64,000 bases of DNA from Neisseria sp. (GTDB lineage: Bacteria > Pseudomonadota > Gammaproteobacteria > Burkholderiales > Neisseriaceae), in NCBI RefSeq assembly GCF_030527965.1, contig NZ_JAUMZU010000009.1, positions 1 to 64,000 of the forward strand, given 5' to 3'. Below are positions 49,505-58,526 of the stretch, piece by piece (the stretch's first letter is position 1; each line of letters begins with the position of its first letter). Position numbers and translations under genes: made by a program. Below the pieces are notes generated by a model. The model ran no database searches. It had not been told where the DNA came from and saw only the letters and a program-made list of their open reading frames with translations.

Positions 49505-50068
49505 CTACCAATCGTCTCGTTCGAACTTATCCAAGCGTGCATGCAGGCGTGCCACATCGTCACGCAAACGATCAACCTCATCGGCCCATTCATCGAATTC
49601 TTCCCGTGTAATAACCGGCGCTTCAGGCTCTTTAGCATAATCGGAAGCTTGTTCCATCAAACTTTGCCCTATTTGCTTTAGTGTGGCACCGATTTTTCGA
49701 GTACGGGTCGCAATGCTGCCCGCAACGCCATCGCCAAAAATCCGGCTCAAATCATCGTTGGCATAATAACGTAAGCCGCCAAGCAACGGCAGCAAATTAA
49801 AGCCCAACTCCTGATCGCCTTCAATTTCGAAGTCGCCGACACCCGGCATTTCCTTACGCATGATTTTTTGTACTGCGCTTTGGTGAAAGGTTAATATGGT
49901 ATCCGCTTCGCGATTCGTTTCTGATAAAAAACCCTGTTCATTAAATTGCCCGCGAATCGATAACCCTGCAATGTTTAAGGTTAAGACAATACCGTTATAA
50001 CCAACCAAAGCAGCTTGGGTTTCCGGGTTTTGTTGAATGAGATGATTGATAATCGGTAAAGCAAGCAT
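49505..50068 (-). CDS. ubiJ: Ubiquinone biosynthesis accessory factor UbiJ
   Basis: 187 residues. The N-terminal SCP2 lipid-binding domain (about 1-105) contains the family segment LNIAGLSIRGQF and ADTILTFHQSAVQKIMRKEMPGVGDFEIEGD. A C-terminal coiled coil (FDEWADEVDRLRDDVARLHARLDK) follows. In E. coli, UbiJ with UbiK scaffolds the soluble complex for hydroxylation and methylation of ubiquinone precursors. It is normally next to ubiE or ubiB; here it is isolated. Confidence 0.88.
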   Translation of the reverse strand: MLALPIINHLIQQNPETQAALVGYNGIVLTLNIAGLSIRGQFNEQGFLSETNREADTILTFHQSAVQKIMRKEMPGVGDFEIEGDQELGFNLLPLLGGLRYYANDDLSRIFGDGVAGSIATRTRKIGATLKQIGQSLMEQASDYAKEPEAPVITREEFDEWADEVDRLRDDVARLHARLDKFERDDW

Positions 50069-50114
50069 AATTTTCTTTCAGACAGGCTTGAACGGATAAG
50101 CGATAAATATCTTT

Positions 50115-50879
50115 TCAAAGCCATAAATCATTAAACAACGAGTAAACGGTTTTGCCGTTCGTCTCATCGTCTGTCTCAAAACTTGGCAAGGGTAAACCTA
50201 AAACCTGAGCTTGAGCACGGTAAAACTCTCGTTTGGTCGGATGCGCCTGCTCCACGATATTGCGTATCCGAAGCCCTCCGACATTAGTTAAGGCAGAGGA
50301 TAACACAGCCACCGCCGAATCACGATGCAGCATATTGACAGGATGATTGGGCTTTTTGATCGGAACCTGTCGCGCTAACATCCGATGCAAAGGATGGCGG
50401 TCGGCGGAATATAGGCCGCCTAAACGAAGAATATCGATATTGGGAATTTTGCTAGAGAGAAATATATGCTCCGCTGCCAAAATTTTCCGTGCATTTTCTG
50501 TTTGCGGCTCCGGCAGGCTATTTTCATCACACCTGCGCGGCCTGTCTCCATAGACGCTAATGCTGCTGGTAAAAATCAGATGTTGCACACCATAATCTTC
50601 AGCCAAACGACACCATTCTTTCAGACAGGCATCATAATTTGGCAACGGCGTAGGCGGCAGCAAACACACCCAAGCTGGTTTATCCGACCAGTTTGAACCA
50701 AATATCGCGCCGTAGTGCCCAATATCATTCAAATCAGCACATTGCAAATCGACCGGCAAGTTTACATCATCGGATGAAAGGTTTCGTTTAAGTGCGCTGA
50801 TGCGGCAACCCTTTAAATAAAGTTTTTCTGCCAGCGGCCTACCCAAATAACCGAACCCCAAAATAGCAACGTCTTGCAT
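50115..50879 (-). CDS. NAD(P)-binding epimerase-like protein (YeeZ-type)
   Basis: A 254-residue extended short-chain dehydrogenase. It begins MQDVAILGFGYLGRPLAEKLY with the GxxxxGRP dinucleotide motif. HLIFTSSISVYGD (about 97-109) holds the Ser-Ser/Tyr pair of the epimerase active site, though the usual YxxxK is not obvious. Family members are annotated as sugar nucleotide epimerases without proof of substrate. It sits 13 bases downstream of pheA on the same strand and may be cotranscribed. Confidence 0.8.
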   Translation of the reverse strand: MQDVAILGFGYLGRPLAEKLYLKGCRISALKRNLSSDDVNLPVDLQCADLNDIGHYGAIFGSNWSDKPAWVCLLPPTPLPNYDACLKEWCRLAEDYGVQHLIFTSSISVYGDRPRRCDENSLPEPQTENARKILAAEHIFLSSKIPNIDILRLGGLYSADRHPLHRMLARQVPIKKPNHPVNMLHRDSAVAVLSSALTNVGGLRIRNIVEQAHPTKREFYRAQAQVLGLPLPSFETDDETNGKTVYSLFNDLWL

Positions 50880-50892
50880 CCACTATTCCAAA

Positions 50893-51969
50893 TCAAATGA
50901 CCGCTTGCGGATATGAACCGATAACTTTCACGAAAACATTGTGTTCTTTAAATTTTTCCAATACCGCCCGTATCGCCGCGTCCTCCTCATGACCGTCGAC
51001 ATCAATAAAGAACACATATTCCCATAATCCGGTTTTACTCGGTCGGCTTTCAAATTTAGAAAGAGAAATGCCGGCAACAGTAAACGGCTCGAGTAGGAAG
51101 TTAACCGCACCGACACGATTGGGCGTAGAAAATATCAACGATGTTTTATCTTTGCCGCTAGGCACCGTATTTTGATAGCCTAGAACCAGAAAACGGGTGG
51201 TATTGTTCGGTTCGTCTTCGATATTAGAACCCAGCTTGGCCAAACCGTAAATTTCCGCGGCGGTTTGCCCGGCAATCGCAGCCACCGAATCATCCAACGC
51301 CGCCAGTCGCGCCGCTTCGCCGTTGCTCGATACCGGTACGCGCTGCACCGTATCCGGCAGGTTTCTACTCAGCCAGCCTTGGCACTGAGCCAAAGCCTGC
51401 GCATGAGCATAAACTGTTGTCAGCCCCTCTGTCGTTCCTTTTCTGCACAGCAGATTATGATGAATCCGCAGCACAACCTCGCCACAAGCGCGCAACGGGC
51501 TGGTCACCAACAAATCCAGCGTACGACCGACGGAACCTTCCGTCGAGTTCTCAACCGGCACCACCGCATAATCAGCCTGCCTTGCTTCTACCAGCCGCAT
51601 ACATTCGTCTACCGTTGCGCACGCACGAGTATGCGCTGCATGACCGAAATGCTTAATGGCCGCCTGTTGGGTAAACGTGCCTTCCGGGCCTAAATAAGCA
51701 ATGGTCAACGGCCGCTCGACAGCCAAACATTCACTCATGATTTCGCGAAACAGCCGCGCCACCGCTTCGCCCGACAAAGGCCCTTCGTTCAACGCCTTAA
51801 TCCGCAACAAAACCTGCGCTTCCCGCTCCGGGCGATACACGACACCCGTTCCTTTCAGCTCGCCGATAGCACGTGCATGATGCGCACGCTCGTTCAAAAG
51901 TTTCAGTACGGCAACATCAATCTCATCAATCGCCTGGCGGTGTGGCAGCAATTTATCATCGGCAGACAT
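50893..51969 (-). CDS. pheA: Bifunctional chorismate mutase / prephenate dehydratase
   Basis: The P-protein of phenylalanine synthesis. 358 residues. An AroQ-type chorismate mutase (about 1-90; RQAIDEIDVAVLKLLNERAHHARAIGELK) is followed by prephenate dehydratase (about 93-270; YLGPEGTFTQQAA, VPVENSTEGSVGRTLDLL and the catalytic TTRFLVLG). The C-terminal ACT domain (about 280-358) contains the phenylalanine-binding ESRPSKTGLWEYVFFIDVDGH, so feedback control by phenylalanine is expected. Confidence 0.97.
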   Translation of the reverse strand: MSADDKLLPHRQAIDEIDVAVLKLLNERAHHARAIGELKGTGVVYRPEREAQVLLRIKALNEGPLSGEAVARLFREIMSECLAVERPLTIAYLGPEGTFTQQAAIKHFGHAAHTRACATVDECMRLVEARQADYAVVPVENSTEGSVGRTLDLLVTSPLRACGEVVLRIHHNLLCRKGTTEGLTTVYAHAQALAQCQGWLSRNLPDTVQRVPVSSNGEAARLAALDDSVAAIAGQTAAEIYGLAKLGSNIEDEPNNTTRFLVLGYQNTVPSGKDKTSLIFSTPNRVGAVNFLLEPFTVAGISLSKFESRPSKTGLWEYVFFIDVDGHEEDAAIRAVLEKFKEHNVFVKVIGSYPQAVI

Positions 51970-52024
51970 ACACTATTTCCCACTCTTCATTATCTAGTTT
52001 CGACGGAATCATTTTACATGATTC

Positions 52025-52054
52025 ATGCCTGTCTGAAAGCGTTCAGACAGGCAT
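52025..52054 (-). terminator. DUS terminator after the efflux-pump gene
   Basis: ATGCCTGTCTGAA and TTCAGACAGGCAT with a four-base loop, eight bases past the stop at 52062. Confidence 0.8.
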
Positions 52055-52061
52055 TTATCCT

Positions 52062-53279
52062 TTATTCTTCCACGCTCTTCAGCAAAATGCTGCGCGAAAA
52101 AAACCAAAGCAAACCCAAGCCCACAATGCTAGAAAGCAGCATCATGCCCACCATCACATCAACTGTGCCGTCGTGCAGCATGGTCGTCAACCACCCCATA
52201 AGCGCACCGATTAACGAAGTGCCCGACATCAGCAAGGCATTGGCACTACCGCCTTCAGTCTTGAAAGAAGCCATAAAACAAGCTTGCGTATTGGCCGTTA
52301 CCAAACCTTGAGTACCGACCGACAACATAGCCAAAGCCACCAATAACGGCAAAGGAGGTAGTTTGAACACGATTACCGAAAGCACCAAGCCGATGTTTGC
52401 CGCCACCTGAACCAACACGCCCAATTTCAAAATATCTTCCGCATTTTGTCCGGTTTTTAAACGATATGCGGTAAGGCGGTTAAAGAAACCCATAGTAATA
52501 ATATTACAGCCAAACAACCAGGCATAAGTATGAGGGCCGACACCATAAAGCTTCATATAAACAAACGGCGATTCCGTAATAAAAGCAAACATGGAAGCGA
52601 AACTGAAGGCTTGAAAAAAGAGAAAGCCCAAAGCAGGCTTGGTAGCCAACACCTTTTTATAACGTTGTAACACGCCCAGCCAAAAAGCTTGGTCAACATT
52701 GCCGCTCGGAGCAGACTGAGGTAAAAACCGATAGAGCAAAAACCAAACCACCAAAGCATAAACCGCCAAAAAAGCAAAAATCAGCCGCCAGCCGCCCAAA
52801 GTCTGCAACAACGATCCCAACATAGGTGCCACCAACGGCGCACCCATCATGATAATGCCGATAAGCGCAAACATCTGGGCGGCTTGCCGCCCCTCATAAT
52901 GATCGCGCACAACAGCACCGGCCATAACTGCCGTCATACCCGCACCCAGTGCCTGAATCACGCGTAAAAGCAATAACTGCTCAACACTTTGCAATAGAGT
53001 CAAACCGATACTGGCTACTATATAAAGCGCCAAGCCGCCCAAAGCAACCGTTCTGCGCCCTTTTACGTCGGAAAGCGAACCGCCCGAAAGCTGGCCCAAT
53101 GCCACACCTAATAAAAACGTACTCAGGCTTTTTTCAATCGAATGAATATCCGCCTGCAGGTTTTCCGCAATCTGCGGCAATGCAGGCAGATAGCCGTCTA
53201 CGGAAAACGGCATCAGCGCCGTCATGGTTGCCAGTAAAAAAGCCATCTGTTTTTCAGTTAAAGCACGCTGAACCTGCAT
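52062..53279 (-). CDS. Bcr/CflA-family drug-resistance MFS transporter
   Basis: 405 residues with 12 membrane helices. The conserved opening of the DHA1 Bcr/CflA group is clear: FSVDGYLPALPQIAENL (about 25-41), then GQLSGGSLSDVKGRRTVALGGLALY with the loop 2-3 motif A, and motif C-like GAGMTAVMAGAVVRD. Members export bicyclomycin, chloramphenicol, sulfonamides or cysteine. A GC-rich hairpin lies in its 5' leader. Divergent from norB. Confidence 0.9.
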   Translation of the reverse strand: MQVQRALTEKQMAFLLATMTALMPFSVDGYLPALPQIAENLQADIHSIEKSLSTFLLGVALGQLSGGSLSDVKGRRTVALGGLALYIVASIGLTLLQSVEQLLLLRVIQALGAGMTAVMAGAVVRDHYEGRQAAQMFALIGIIMMGAPLVAPMLGSLLQTLGGWRLIFAFLAVYALVVWFLLYRFLPQSAPSGNVDQAFWLGVLQRYKKVLATKPALGFLFFQAFSFASMFAFITESPFVYMKLYGVGPHTYAWLFGCNIITMGFFNRLTAYRLKTGQNAEDILKLGVLVQVAANIGLVLSVIVFKLPPLPLLVALAMLSVGTQGLVTANTQACFMASFKTEGGSANALLMSGTSLIGALMGWLTTMLHDGTVDVMVGMMLLSSIVGLGLLWFFSRSILLKSVEE

Positions 53280-53315
53280 GTGCGCCTCTTTCGTTTATAT
53301 CAGGTCGAAACAACA

Positions 53316-53337
53316 AACCGCCCGTCTATGGGCGGTT
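53316..53337. other. GC-rich hairpin in the leader of the efflux-pump gene
   Basis: AACCGCCC and GGGCGGTT with a six-base loop, 37 bases upstream of the minus-strand start at 53279. On the minus strand it is followed by TGTTGTTTC, so it could be a weak terminator or attenuator ahead of the pump gene. The purpose is not established. Confidence 0.45.
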
Positions 53338-53445
53338 GCATAAAATTTTTGCGATTATACCCGATTTTTATCACGGGTTTAAAGAACAGACTCACCCATA
53401 CGGCTTATTAAAACCTAAATAAAAAGCCCATACTGGCTAATCCCA

Positions 53446-53487
53446 AAGAACTATACCTCCTCACCCACCACAAGGTATACAATTCTT
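53446..53487. promoter_or_regulatory. Inverted repeat upstream of norB, candidate operator
   Basis: AAGAACTATACC at 53446-53457 and GGTATACAATTCTT at 53474-53487 are imperfectly complementary (TATACC-N16-GGTATA core). The site is 55-95 bases before the norB start, close to where the -35 would fall for a TATATT-type -10 near 53498. In Neisseria norB is controlled by the NO-sensing repressor NsrR, so this is a candidate NsrR operator; spacing and sequence are not diagnostic. Confidence 0.35.
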
Positions 53488-53540
53488 AACATTCATATTA
53501 TATAAATATTATCCGCAACCCTACCAAAAAGGATACAACC

Positions 53541-55784
53541 ATGGGACAGTATAAAAAACTTTGGCTGTCGCTGATCACGGTGTTAATCATAACCTTCAGC
53601 ATACTCGGCTATCTGGGCACAGACGTTTACCGCAATGCCCCGCCGTTTCCGGAAAAATACATTAGCCAAGATGGCAAAACCATCATTACCAAATCCGATA
53701 TTCTAGCCGGCCAATCCGCTTGGCAAAGTACGGGCGGTATGGAATTGGGATCTATTTTCGGACACGGTGCGTTTCAGGCGCCGGATTGGACCGCAGATTG
53801 GCTGCACCGCGAATTAAGTGCGTGGCTAGAAATCCGCGCACAGGAAAAATTCGGAAAATCTTATGATCTGTTGTCGCCTAGCCTGCAAGCGGAATTAAAA
53901 GCCGAATTAAAAAACGAATACCGCAATCAATCGCAGTTAAAAGCCGACGGCACAATCGTTTTGAGCAACACCCGCATCAAAGCCATTGAAACCACGGCAC
54001 CTTACTACGTCAAACTATACGGCGACGATCCTTCTATGGAGCAGACGCGCGATCACTTCGCCATGAAAAACAACACACTGCCCGATTTGGAAAAACGCCA
54101 AAAATTAACCGATTTCTTTTTCTGGACATCGTGGGCTGCTTCCACCAACCGCCCAAGTTATCAAGCCACATATACTGCCAACTGGCCACACGAACCGCTA
54201 ATCGACAATGTGCCGACCACCGAAAATATGATGTGGTCGATTGCCAGCGTGGTTTTTCTGCTGGCCGGCATCGGCCTCTTGGTATGGGGTTGGTCTTTCC
54301 TACACAAACATGAAGCAGAACCGCAAGTTCCGGTTGCAGACCCGGTAAGTAAAATTAATCTGACACCGTCGCAGAAAGCGCTGGGAAAATATGTGTTTTT
54401 AACCGTTGCGCTATTCGTTGTACAGGTTCTGCTCGGTGGTTTGACTGCCCACTACACGGTAGAAGGCCAGCATTTCTTTGGCATTCCCTTATCCGAATGG
54501 TTTCCCTACGCCCTAGTCCGCACTTGGCATATCCAATCCGCCATTTTCTGGATTGCCACCGGCTTTCTGACTGCCGGCTTGTTCCTCGCTCCTGTTATCA
54601 ACGGCGGCAAAGACCCGAGATTCCAAGTAGCCGGCGTTAATTTTCTTTATATCGCCTTGTTCATCGTGGTTGGCGGCTCTTACGGCGGCAACTTCCTTGC
54701 CTTAAGCCATATCATTCCAGCCGAATGGAACTTTTGGTTCGGCCATCAGGGCTACGAATATCTCGACCTCGGCCGTTTTTGGCAACTTCTGTTGATGGTC
54801 GGCCTATTGTTATGGCTTTTCCTGATGCTGCGTTGCACCGTTAGTGCCTTCAAGGATAAAAACTCTGATAAAAACCTTTTAACCATTTTCGTTGCTTCTA
54901 TGGTGGGCGTCGGTCTGTTTTATGCGCCGGGCCTGTTTTACGGCGAACACGACAACATTACCATCATGGAATACTGGCGCTGGTGGGTGGTGCATCTATG
55001 GGTGGAAGGCTTCTTTGAAGTGTTTGCCACTGTAGCGCTGGCCTTTATTTTCTACAACCTCGGTTTGGTTAGTCGAAAATCCGCCACCATTGCCTCGCTC
55101 GTATCTGCCTCTTTGTTTATGATCGGCGGCGTCCCCGGCACTTTCCACCACCTTTATTTCACCGGTACCACCACACCCGTAATGGCCGTCGGCGCGTCTT
55201 TTTCCGCATTGGAAGTCGTACCGTTGATTTTATTGGGCAAAGAAGCATACGAACATTGGTCTTATCAGCACGCAAGCCCGTGGATGCAGCGTTTGCGCTG
55301 GCCGCTGATGTGTTTCGTGGCCGTTGCCTTCTGGAACATGATTGGCGCAGGCGTATTCGGCTTTTTGATTAATCCGCCGATTTCCCTGTTTTACCTGCAA
55401 GGTTTGAACACAACCGCCGTGCATGCCCATACCGCGCTCTTCGGTGTATACGGCTTCTTGGCATTGGGTTTCGTGCTGCTGGTTGCCCGCTATCTCAAAC
55501 CAACTTATGAATTTGATGAAAATTTGATGAAATGGGGCTTCTGGTGCTTAAACGGTGGCTTGGCTTTGATGGTTGCCATCAGCCTGCTGCCCGTAGGCAT
55601 CATACAAGTGCATGCTTCCATCACTGAAGGGCTTTGGTTTGCCCGTAGCGAAGCATTCATGCAGCAAAGCAATCTGGTTACCCTGCGCTGGCTGCGCACT
55701 CTGGCCGATCTTGTGTTTATCGCCGGTGCATGCTGCGTTTCATGGCAAGCAACTAAAATCGTTTTCAGCCGAAACAAATCTTAA
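53541..55784 (+). CDS. norB: Quinol-dependent nitric oxide reductase (qNor)
   Basis: A 747-residue inner-membrane enzyme that reduces NO to N2O with quinol. An N-terminal membrane helix and a periplasmic cytochrome-c-like domain lacking the heme-c motif (about 35-220) are fused to the 12-helix heme-copper oxidase-like part. Visible are GGLTAHYTVEGQHFFGIPL, the heme-ligand histidine regions (ALVRTWHIQSAIFWIATGF, WRWWVVHLWVEGFFEV, GVPGTFHHLYFTG) and HAHTALFGVYGFLALG. The glutamates of the non-heme iron site lie in the WVEGFFEVFA stretch. Single-gene organisation is usual for qNor; in Neisseria it detoxifies NO and completes truncated denitrification. Confidence 0.97.
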   Translation: MGQYKKLWLSLITVLIITFSILGYLGTDVYRNAPPFPEKYISQDGKTIITKSDILAGQSAWQSTGGMELGSIFGHGAFQAPDWTADWLHRELSAWLEIRAQEKFGKSYDLLSPSLQAELKAELKNEYRNQSQLKADGTIVLSNTRIKAIETTAPYYVKLYGDDPSMEQTRDHFAMKNNTLPDLEKRQKLTDFFFWTSWAASTNRPSYQATYTANWPHEPLIDNVPTTENMMWSIASVVFLLAGIGLLVWGWSFLHKHEAEPQVPVADPVSKINLTPSQKALGKYVFLTVALFVVQVLLGGLTAHYTVEGQHFFGIPLSEWFPYALVRTWHIQSAIFWIATGFLTAGLFLAPVINGGKDPRFQVAGVNFLYIALFIVVGGSYGGNFLALSHIIPAEWNFWFGHQGYEYLDLGRFWQLLLMVGLLLWLFLMLRCTVSAFKDKNSDKNLLTIFVASMVGVGLFYAPGLFYGEHDNITIMEYWRWWVVHLWVEGFFEVFATVALAFIFYNLGLVSRKSATIASLVSASLFMIGGVPGTFHHLYFTGTTTPVMAVGASFSALEVVPLILLGKEAYEHWSYQHASPWMQRLRWPLMCFVAVAFWNMIGAGVFGFLINPPISLFYLQGLNTTAVHAHTALFGVYGFLALGFVLLVARYLKPTYEFDENLMKWGFWCLNGGLALMVAISLLPVGIIQVHASITEGLWFARSEAFMQQSNLVTLRWLRTLADLVFIAGACCVSWQATKIVFSRNKS

Positions 55785-55816
55785 AAGCCTGTCTGAAAAC
55801 GGCTGCCAGCCTGACA

Positions 55817-55851
55817 AAACCGCACTTGTTAAAACGAAAAGTGCGGTTTTA
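55817..55851. terminator. Intrinsic terminator after norB
   Basis: AAACCGCACTT and AAGTGCGGTTT around a short loop, followed by TATTTC on the plus strand. A DUS (AAAAGCCTGTCTGAAAA) precedes it at 55786-55800. Confidence 0.8.
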
Positions 55852-55914
55852 TTTCAATCTACCCAAGCATTTCCAATTTTATTTTCAGGCAAGCTATTTA
55901 TTTTACATTTATAT

Positions 55915-55929
55915 TGTTATAATATAACA
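55915..55929 (+). promoter_or_regulatory. Zur box (zinc uptake regulator operator)
   Basis: TGTTATAATATAACA, a perfect 7-1-7 palindrome, followed by TTTC. It matches the Zur consensus of enterics and Neisseria (GTTATAnTATAAC core). It lies 47 bases before the start of the DUF4198 gene, where Zur-Zn would block transcription and zinc starvation would relieve it. Confidence 0.82.
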
Positions 55930-55975
55930 TTTCTTTTAAGCGCAATTTATTCTCAACTCATCAAACGAGATTTAC

Positions 55976-56782
55976 ATGAAAAAAACAGGTTTATTTATCC
56001 TCAGCACACTGATTTTTGCCCATTCCGCCCAAGCTCACCGCTTATGGGTTGAAACCGCCCACACCCACGGCGGAGAAATTCTAAAAGCCGAATTGGGTTA
56101 CGGCGAATTCCCGCAAATGGAACCCATCGCACAAGATCGCCTGCATATCTTCCGCAAACCGATGCAGCTCATCACAGCCAAAGGCAAAGAAGATTTGGTG
56201 CAAAAAGGGCAATACAATTATCAATATCAAAGTAAAAAACCGGTAAAAGACGGCAGCTATCTGGTAACAGCCGAATACCAACCTACTTTCTGGTCGAAAA
56301 ACAAATCAGGTTGGAAACAGGCCAGCATTAAAGAGATGCCGGATGCCGATTATTGCGAGCAATCCCGCATGTACGGCAAAAACATCATCAATGTAGGCCA
56401 CGAAAGCGCCGATACCGCAATCATCACCCGACCCGTCGGCCAAAGCTTGGAAATCGTGCCCCTCGATAATCCGGCCAATGTGCATGTCGGCGAAAAATTC
56501 AAAGTTAAAGTTTTGCTTAACGGCGAGCCTTTGCCAAATGCCACGCTAACCGCCACCTTTGACGGTTTTGATAACAGCGACCGTAGCAAAACGCACAAAG
56601 TGGAAGCCCAAGCCTTTTCCGATGTGACGGCCGACGATGGTACGGTTAGCATCATTCCGTTACGCCAAGGATTTTGGAAAGCTGATGTAAATTACAAAGG
56701 CGATTACCCAGACCAAAAAGTCTGCCAAAAACAAGCAATCTACACCACGATGACATTCCAAATCGGCCATACCTCCCACTAA
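55976..56782 (+). CDS. Periplasmic DUF4198 protein, predicted Zur-regulated zinc-acquisition factor
   Basis: 268 residues with a signal peptide cleaved after AQA (residue 21), so the mature protein starts HRLWVETAHTHGG. This N-terminal His plus a nearby HTH form a likely metal site, as in DUF4198/NikK-type proteins associated with nickel or cobalt uptake. The second half (about 160-268) is a beta-sandwich with VHVGEKFKVKVLLNGEPLPNATLTATFDG. The Zur box directly upstream points to zinc. From memory, a homologous periplasmic protein belongs to the meningococcal Zur regulon. Monocistronic, ending in a DUS terminator. Confidence 0.82.
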   Translation: MKKTGLFILSTLIFAHSAQAHRLWVETAHTHGGEILKAELGYGEFPQMEPIAQDRLHIFRKPMQLITAKGKEDLVQKGQYNYQYQSKKPVKDGSYLVTAEYQPTFWSKNKSGWKQASIKEMPDADYCEQSRMYGKNIINVGHESADTAIITRPVGQSLEIVPLDNPANVHVGEKFKVKVLLNGEPLPNATLTATFDGFDNSDRSKTHKVEAQAFSDVTADDGTVSIIPLRQGFWKADVNYKGDYPDQKVCQKQAIYTTMTFQIGHTSH

Positions 56783-56788
56783 ATAAAA

Positions 56789-56820
56789 AATGCCTGTCTG
56801 AATTTTTTCAGACAGGCATT
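56789..56820. terminator. DUS terminator between convergent genes
   Basis: AATGCCTGTCTGAA and TTCAGACAGGCATT with a four-base T loop. Confidence 0.82.
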
Positions 56821-56853
56821 GCTTCATTTAAGCTGTATTCTCTAACTTCTTTT

Positions 56854-57144
56854 TTATTTACAAGATACGCCCAGAATAGCCGGGCTGCTGTCTTTCGACA
56901 ATTTGATTTTGCAGCTGGTAGCAGAAGCGCCGCTCACCACCACACCGTCGCCACTACTTTTAATTCGTACAGGTTCTTTCACACCCATGGAAACCGAGGT
57001 GCGCGCCAAATTTTCCGACAAAGCGGATGACAAACCGGAAGAGTCTTCTTCAATATTAATGGATTTTTCTTTAGACACGGCCATCGGGCTCAGCGCCAAA
57101 GACAGCACGGTCAACAAAATGGTACCTGTGCGTTTTTTCATCAT
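56854..57144 (-). CDS. Small secreted hypothetical protein
   Basis: 96 residues with a signal peptide (MMKKRTGTILLTVLSLALSPMAVS). The mature part is Ser/Lys/Glu-rich with two cysteines (in ATSCKIKL and at GVSCK), which could form a disulfide. I do not recognise a family. Single gene with its own upstream region, facing the DUF4198 gene across a DUS hairpin. Confidence 0.7.
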   Translation of the reverse strand: MMKKRTGTILLTVLSLALSPMAVSKEKSINIEEDSSGLSSALSENLARTSVSMGVKEPVRIKSSGDGVVVSGASATSCKIKLSKDSSPAILGVSCK

Positions 57145-57419
57145 TTAATTTCCTTAAGAAGTTGCGCAAAGCCGCGCAGATGCATTCAATATAAGGGATA
57201 TTTCCACTAGAATCTGTTTCTTTTCAGATTTTTTACACAAATATTCGGATTCGTGTTGCATCAACATACACAAATGTATGTCGGATGCTTATCTATTTTC
57301 AATCACGTCATTATTTCATGAAAAAGCACCCTTGCCTGCATTAATCCGATTTACTGCTAGCGCCGCAACATGCGTTATAATCTAAAAAATTTCCTTCATT
57401 TCCACATAAATATAAAAAC
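57145..57419. other. Divergent intergenic region
   Basis: 275 bases between the small secreted protein and the flavoprotein gene. A TATAAT-like element (TTATAATCT at about 57374) may serve the plus-strand gene. No DUS, hairpin or operator is recognised; an ACAAATGTATGTCGG stretch near 57271 is not a known site. Confidence 0.4.
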
Positions 57420-58430
57420 ATGACTCAAACCGTTTCCCTAGCCGACAGCAATATTTGCTTCACGGTTGAAAGCCAAGAACCGATTCTAGCTGCTGCCAAA
57501 CGCCAGAATTTAAATTTACCTCATTCCTGCCAAAGCGGCATCTGCGGCCAATGCAAAGCCGAAGTTGTCAGCGGCGAAGTTGTTCAAAACCAGCATACCG
57601 AGCTGGCGCTCAGTGAAGAAGAGCAGGCAGCCGGCCAAATTCTGATGTGCTGCACCACGGCGCAAAGCGATATTGTCTTAAATATTCCCGGCTTTGATGC
57701 AGACGCCCCGCCCGTGCGCATTCTTCCCGCTCGCGTCAATTCAGTGGAATACGTTCATGACGTGGCGATAGTCACGCTCGCACTGCCCAAAGCGCCTCCG
57801 TTTGCCTTTCGTGCCGGCCAATATATAGATATTTTATTAAAAAACAACCAAGTAAGAAGCTATTCTCTTGCCAGCCACTCTGCCACGCCCGGCAACTTGG
57901 AATTGCATATTCGGCAACGGGAAGGCGGTTTGTTTTCGAGCATGTTGTTTGGTGAAAACCCGTCAGTCAAAACCGGTGCCATCATGCGCATTCGAGGGCC
58001 ATTGGGCAATTTTACCTTGCGCAAAAATAGCCAAGCGCCGCTATTGTTACTGGCTACCGGAACCGGCTTTTCTCCCATAAAAAGCATTCTCCGATACCTC
58101 ATAGACAACGATGCTGAAAGAAACGTGCATTTATATTGGGGTGCACGGCATGAAGCCGATTTATATCAGATAGAGGCGGCGGCCGAATTAATCGGAAAAA
58201 TGCCCAATGCGCGTTTTACTCCGGTATTATCTCAACCGCATGAAGACTGGCAAGGAAAGCACGGGTATATCCAAAATCATATTCTGGCCGATTATTCTGA
58301 CTTATCGGCTTACGAAGTCTATGCCTGCGGCGCACCAGCCATGATTTCCGACGTGCGCCAACAATGCGAATCTCAGCAAAACCTGCCGCACGGCTCTTTC
58401 TTCTCCGACGCATTTTCTCCTGCACATTAA
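57420..58430 (+). CDS. 2Fe-2S ferredoxin/flavin reductase (CDP-6-deoxy-delta-3,4-glucoseen reductase-like)
   Basis: 336 residues. The N-terminal plant-type ferredoxin domain has cysteines Cys37, Cys42, Cys45 and Cys77 in CQSGICGQC and MCC. A ferredoxin-NADP reductase module follows: FAD-binding RSYSLASHSATPG (RxYS), then NAD(P)-binding LLATGTGFSPIKS and the C-terminal CGAPAMI. This domain order matches AscD/RfbI-type reductases and related electron-transfer subunits of oxygenases. In Neisseria a gene of this type is routinely annotated as the glucoseen reductase although no deoxysugar pathway is near, so the electron acceptor is open. Ends at a non-DUS terminator. Confidence 0.88.
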   Translation: MTQTVSLADSNICFTVESQEPILAAAKRQNLNLPHSCQSGICGQCKAEVVSGEVVQNQHTELALSEEEQAAGQILMCCTTAQSDIVLNIPGFDADAPPVRILPARVNSVEYVHDVAIVTLALPKAPPFAFRAGQYIDILLKNNQVRSYSLASHSATPGNLELHIRQREGGLFSSMLFGENPSVKTGAIMRIRGPLGNFTLRKNSQAPLLLLATGTGFSPIKSILRYLIDNDAERNVHLYWGARHEADLYQIEAAAELIGKMPNARFTPVLSQPHEDWQGKHGYIQNHILADYSDLSAYEVYACGAPAMISDVRQQCESQQNLPHGSFFSDAFSPAH

Positions 58431-58434
58431 AAAA

Positions 58435-58474
58435 CCAAACCGCCTGTTTGATGCTTAATAAACAGGCGGTTTGG
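58435..58474 (+). terminator. Intrinsic terminator of the flavoprotein gene
   Basis: CCAAACCGCCTGTTT and AAACAGGCGGTTTGG form a 15-base perfect stem around a ten-base loop. Not a DUS. Confidence 0.85.
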
Positions 58475-58526
58475 CTTGATGAAAATAAATAACAATATCT
58501 TTTTTAACGTTGTAAAAAAACTTCTC

